Assembly (NCBI GenBank): GCA_949286815.1
Contig: CASEEB010000339.1
Coordinates: 1-6,305, forward strand
DNA: 6,305 nucleotides
Direction of reading: 5' to 3'
Source of the DNA: an uncultured Eubacteriales bacterium
Lineage (GTDB): Bacteria; Bacillota; Clostridia; Oscillospirales; CAG-272
In this document: piece by piece, positions 4,888 to 6,305 of the stretch
Numbering within the stretch: the stretch's first letter is position 1
Layout of the letters: each line of letters opens with the position of its first letter
Notes under the pieces: generated by a model
Told to the model about the DNA's origin: nothing
Database searches by the model: none
What the model saw: only the letters and a program-made list of their open reading frames with translations
Program-made: the position numbers and the translations under genes

Positions 4888-5619
4888 TCAAGATTGCTCT
4901 TCTTTTTTCCAGTTTTCAATCGCTTCTCTTTCTTTTTTAGATATGGTGTAATTCTCATTTTCGGTGTCGTAATCATATATGCATAACGTTCCGTAAGCCT
5001 CTTTTTCGTAATCAATATCCCGGTTGTAATAGATGTCCACATATACCGCGAGCACGCTGTCATCTATTTTAATGTCGTCAAAGGTGAATTTGCGATAATT
5101 GTAAAGTGATTTTTGTTCTTTCACCACATCGGACGAGGCATAAAAACGCTCGAAACGGACACTGTCCGGGTCATTTCCGTCATTGTCACTTGTGTCGTCC
5201 GGCGTCAGATCATAAGCGACGAGAAGCGTTACGTCATAATAGTCGCCGTTTCTGTCCGGGTCAGAATCAAGATCATAGTCATCCTTGAGACTTTCAAGGG
5301 TACTGTTGTTGTATCTGAACACTACCTGTACCTGCTCGGCTTCATCTATGAAAAGCGCGCGCGTGACAGAAAAGTATCCGTAATTCTTTTCCGCGCGTGT
5401 TATGCTGTTCTGGTCCTGCCAAAAAACGGTGAGATTCTGCCCGTTGTCATTGTACGCGTCATATATTTTCTCATTCGGGGTGATGGTTTTCATGGATTTG
5501 GGGTCGATAGAGGACACCAGTCTCCAGACAATTATACCGACGACGCCCAAAATTAAGATCAGGCAGAGCGTTTTGAATATATAACCGATAATATGATACG
5601 CTATTTTTTTTCTTGCCAT
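4888..5619 (-). CDS. Membrane-anchored, Asp-rich extracytoplasmic protein, unknown function
   Basis: I do not recognise this 243-residue protein. It starts MARKK, has one transmembrane helix at about 11-36 (ending GVVGIIVWRLV), and then about 207 residues predicted to lie outside the cell. The helix may be an uncleaved signal anchor; I see no lipobox. The outer part contains two aspartate-rich stretches: 113-129, with DLDSDPDRNGD at 116-126, and 141-152 (DDTSDNDGNDPD). These resemble calcium-binding loops but match no standard pattern exactly. The tail is lysine/glutamate rich (EAIENWKKEEQS). The ATG at 5619 has AAAGGA (complement of 5627-5632) 7 nt upstream; an in-frame TTG at 5673 would add 18 residues lacking that site. 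It converges on rsfS across the shared terminator. It may belong to a lineage-specific family of Oscillospiraceae. Confidence 0.8.
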   Translation of the reverse strand: MARKKIAYHIIGYIFKTLCLILILGVVGIIVWRLVSSIDPKSMKTITPNEKIYDAYNDNGQNLTVFWQDQNSITRAEKNYGYFSVTRALFIDEAEQVQVVFRYNNSTLESLKDDYDLDSDPDRNGDYYDVTLLVAYDLTPDDTSDNDGNDPDSVRFERFYASSDVVKEQKSLYNYRKFTFDDIKIDDSVLAVYVDIYYNRDIDYEKEAYGTLCIYDYDTENENYTISKKEREAIENWKKEEQS

Positions 5620-5819
5620 TTGAAGTTCCTTTCTTAAGTATGATAAACTTGGACTGTCGACACTTTGAGTCAACGGATGTATATATGACCGGAAAAGACC
5701 TTTGTGTTCGGATAATCGGAGTGTCCGCTTGCTGCCGTCGTTTTTTTAGGCTGCATTAGATTTTTTGTTAATATAGATTTGTTTATATAGAATAGTAATT
5801 TACCGCTGTTAATTTTATT
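5620..5819 (-). other. 200-nt AT-rich gap between ruvX and the membrane protein gene
   Basis: I find no gene here and no clear terminator after ruvX. The half nearest ruvX (5760-5819) is very AT-rich and holds the promoter candidate described separately. The rest (5620-5760) would be the 5' leader of the membrane protein gene and shows only short stems, such as CGGA/TCCG near 5718-5728. Confidence 0.5.
5784..5812 (-). promoter_or_regulatory. Candidate promoter for the membrane protein gene
   Basis: Read on the - strand, TTAACA (5812-5807, 5 of 6) and TATATA (5789-5784, 4 of 6) are 17 nt apart. Transcription would start near 5777 and give a leader of about 155 nt before the ATG at 5619. The surrounding 60 nt are AT-rich, so chance matches are likely. 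TTGTTA-N17-TAGAAT on the + strand overlaps it and points into ruvX. Confidence 0.35.
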
Positions 5820-6290
5820 TCACGATTTCATGTTCTTTAGCCTGTCAAGCGCATTTTGAAGTATAATCTGTGCCGAAAGTGAGTCTATAACGCCTTTTCT
5901 TTTGGTCCCTTTTGTGTCGGTTTCATTGAGATACCTTGAAGCCGCCATTGTCGTCATTCGCTCGTCAAGCATTATTATCGGCAACCGACAGGTCATCTCA
6001 TCCCCTGACAGAATCTTTTCAACGCACCGCGAAAATTTCCTGACATGTTCGGCTCTTTGTCCCTCGGTTCCGTTCATGTTGACAGGAAGCCCTATTACTA
6101 CTCCCCCGGTTATGTTTTGCTCCTTTATCACCGAATATATTTTCTCCGCGGTTTTCTGCATTCCGCCGACGCTGATGTACCCGATTCCGGAGGCGAGCAG
6201 ACGGGTCGGGTCGGATACCGCGAGCCCGGTTCTTTTGTCGCCGTAATCGATTCCCAATATTTTTCCTTTTGTTTGTAACAGTCTTTGCAT
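5820..6290 (-). CDS. ruvX: RuvX/YqgF-family putative Holliday junction resolvase or pre-16S rRNA nuclease
   Basis: Members of this RNase H-fold family are annotated as Holliday junction resolvases; E. coli YqgF has been linked to 5' processing of pre-16S rRNA. The 156-residue product has the core motifs GIDYGDKRTGLAVSD (13-27, catalytic Asp15), VVIGLPVNMNGTEG (64-77, Glu76), LDERMTT (108-114) and the C-terminal KGVIDSLSAQIIL (132-144, Asp136), which closes the acidic site. The length is slightly above usual because of about nine N-terminal residues (MQRLLQTKG) before the first strand. The ATG at 6290 is preceded by GGAG (complement of 6298-6301) 7 nt upstream, which supports this start. Any upstream operon partner lies beyond the right edge. 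It reads in the same direction as the membrane protein gene, but 200 nt apart. Confidence 0.95.
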   Translation of the reverse strand: MQRLLQTKGKILGIDYGDKRTGLAVSDPTRLLASGIGYISVGGMQKTAEKIYSVIKEQNITGGVVIGLPVNMNGTEGQRAEHVRKFSRCVEKILSGDEMTCRLPIIMLDERMTTMAASRYLNETDTKGTKRKGVIDSLSAQIILQNALDRLKNMKS

Positions 6291-6305
6291 ATTTTATCTC
6301 CGGAC

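Noticed and set aside
5113..5556. Plus-strand 147-codon frame opposite the membrane protein gene
   Set aside because: The minus-strand frame has a ribosome binding site, a proper membrane anchor and a terminator at its end; the plus frame has none of these.
5651..5658. GGACTGTC repeated from the terminator stem (4783-4790)
   Set aside because: An 8-mer recurring once in a 6.3-kb window is within chance, and the flanks do not match.
5720..5747. Plus-strand T-run (5741-5747) as a terminator
   Set aside because: No gene on the plus strand leads into it, and only a 4-bp stem lies nearby.

Overview
The window looks like housekeeping chromosome from a Gram-positive, probably clostridial (Oscillospiraceae/Ruminococcus-like) bacterium. 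Three things suggest this. The run yhbY(yqeI)-nadD-yqeK-rsfS keeps the gene order known from Bacillus subtilis and Clostridia. FtsY carries a long acidic N-terminal extension and is followed by a small one-helix membrane protein. Several starts have strong AGGAGG-type ribosome binding sites, and base composition is moderate. The genus-level guess is inference; no rRNA or tRNA gene is present to test it.

Layout. On the + strand, ftsY (29-1399) starts just inside the left edge and is followed after 51 nt by an unrecognised 88-aa single-helix protein (1451-1717). A 312-nt gap (1718-2029) holds a GC-rich perfect hairpin and a weak promoter candidate. A tight five-gene operon then runs from 2030 to 4569: rdgB (XTP/dITP pyrophosphatase), yhbY (CRM-domain ribosome-assembly factor), nadD (NaMN adenylyltransferase), yqeK (HD-domain Ap4A hydrolase type) and rsfS (ribosomal silencing factor). 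The spacings are 0 nt, 8 nt, an ATGA overlap and an 8-nt overlap, so the genes are probably translationally coupled. Their jobs are nucleotide-pool cleaning, NAD synthesis, alarmone (Ap4A) turnover and control of the 50S subunit.

After rsfS (4570-4776) lies a non-coding stretch that can form two strong hairpins and a long-range stem, followed by an 11-bp AAGCTT-containing repeat cluster. It ends at a large bidirectional terminator (4777-4838). A near-consensus promoter (TTGACC-N17-TATAAT) sits inside the last part of rsfS and points into this stretch, so an independent small RNA is possible. I could not assign it to a known RNA family; it is the best candidate in the window for something undescribed.

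On the - strand, converging on the terminator, is a 243-aa membrane-anchored, aspartate-rich extracytoplasmic protein of unknown function (4888-5619). Upstream of it, on the same strand, is ruvX/yqgF (5820-6290), separated by a 200-nt AT-rich gap with a promoter candidate. I see no CRISPR array, transposase, phage gene, tRNA or rRNA. Most of the window is ordinary core genome; the interest is in the intergenic regions and the two unknown membrane proteins.
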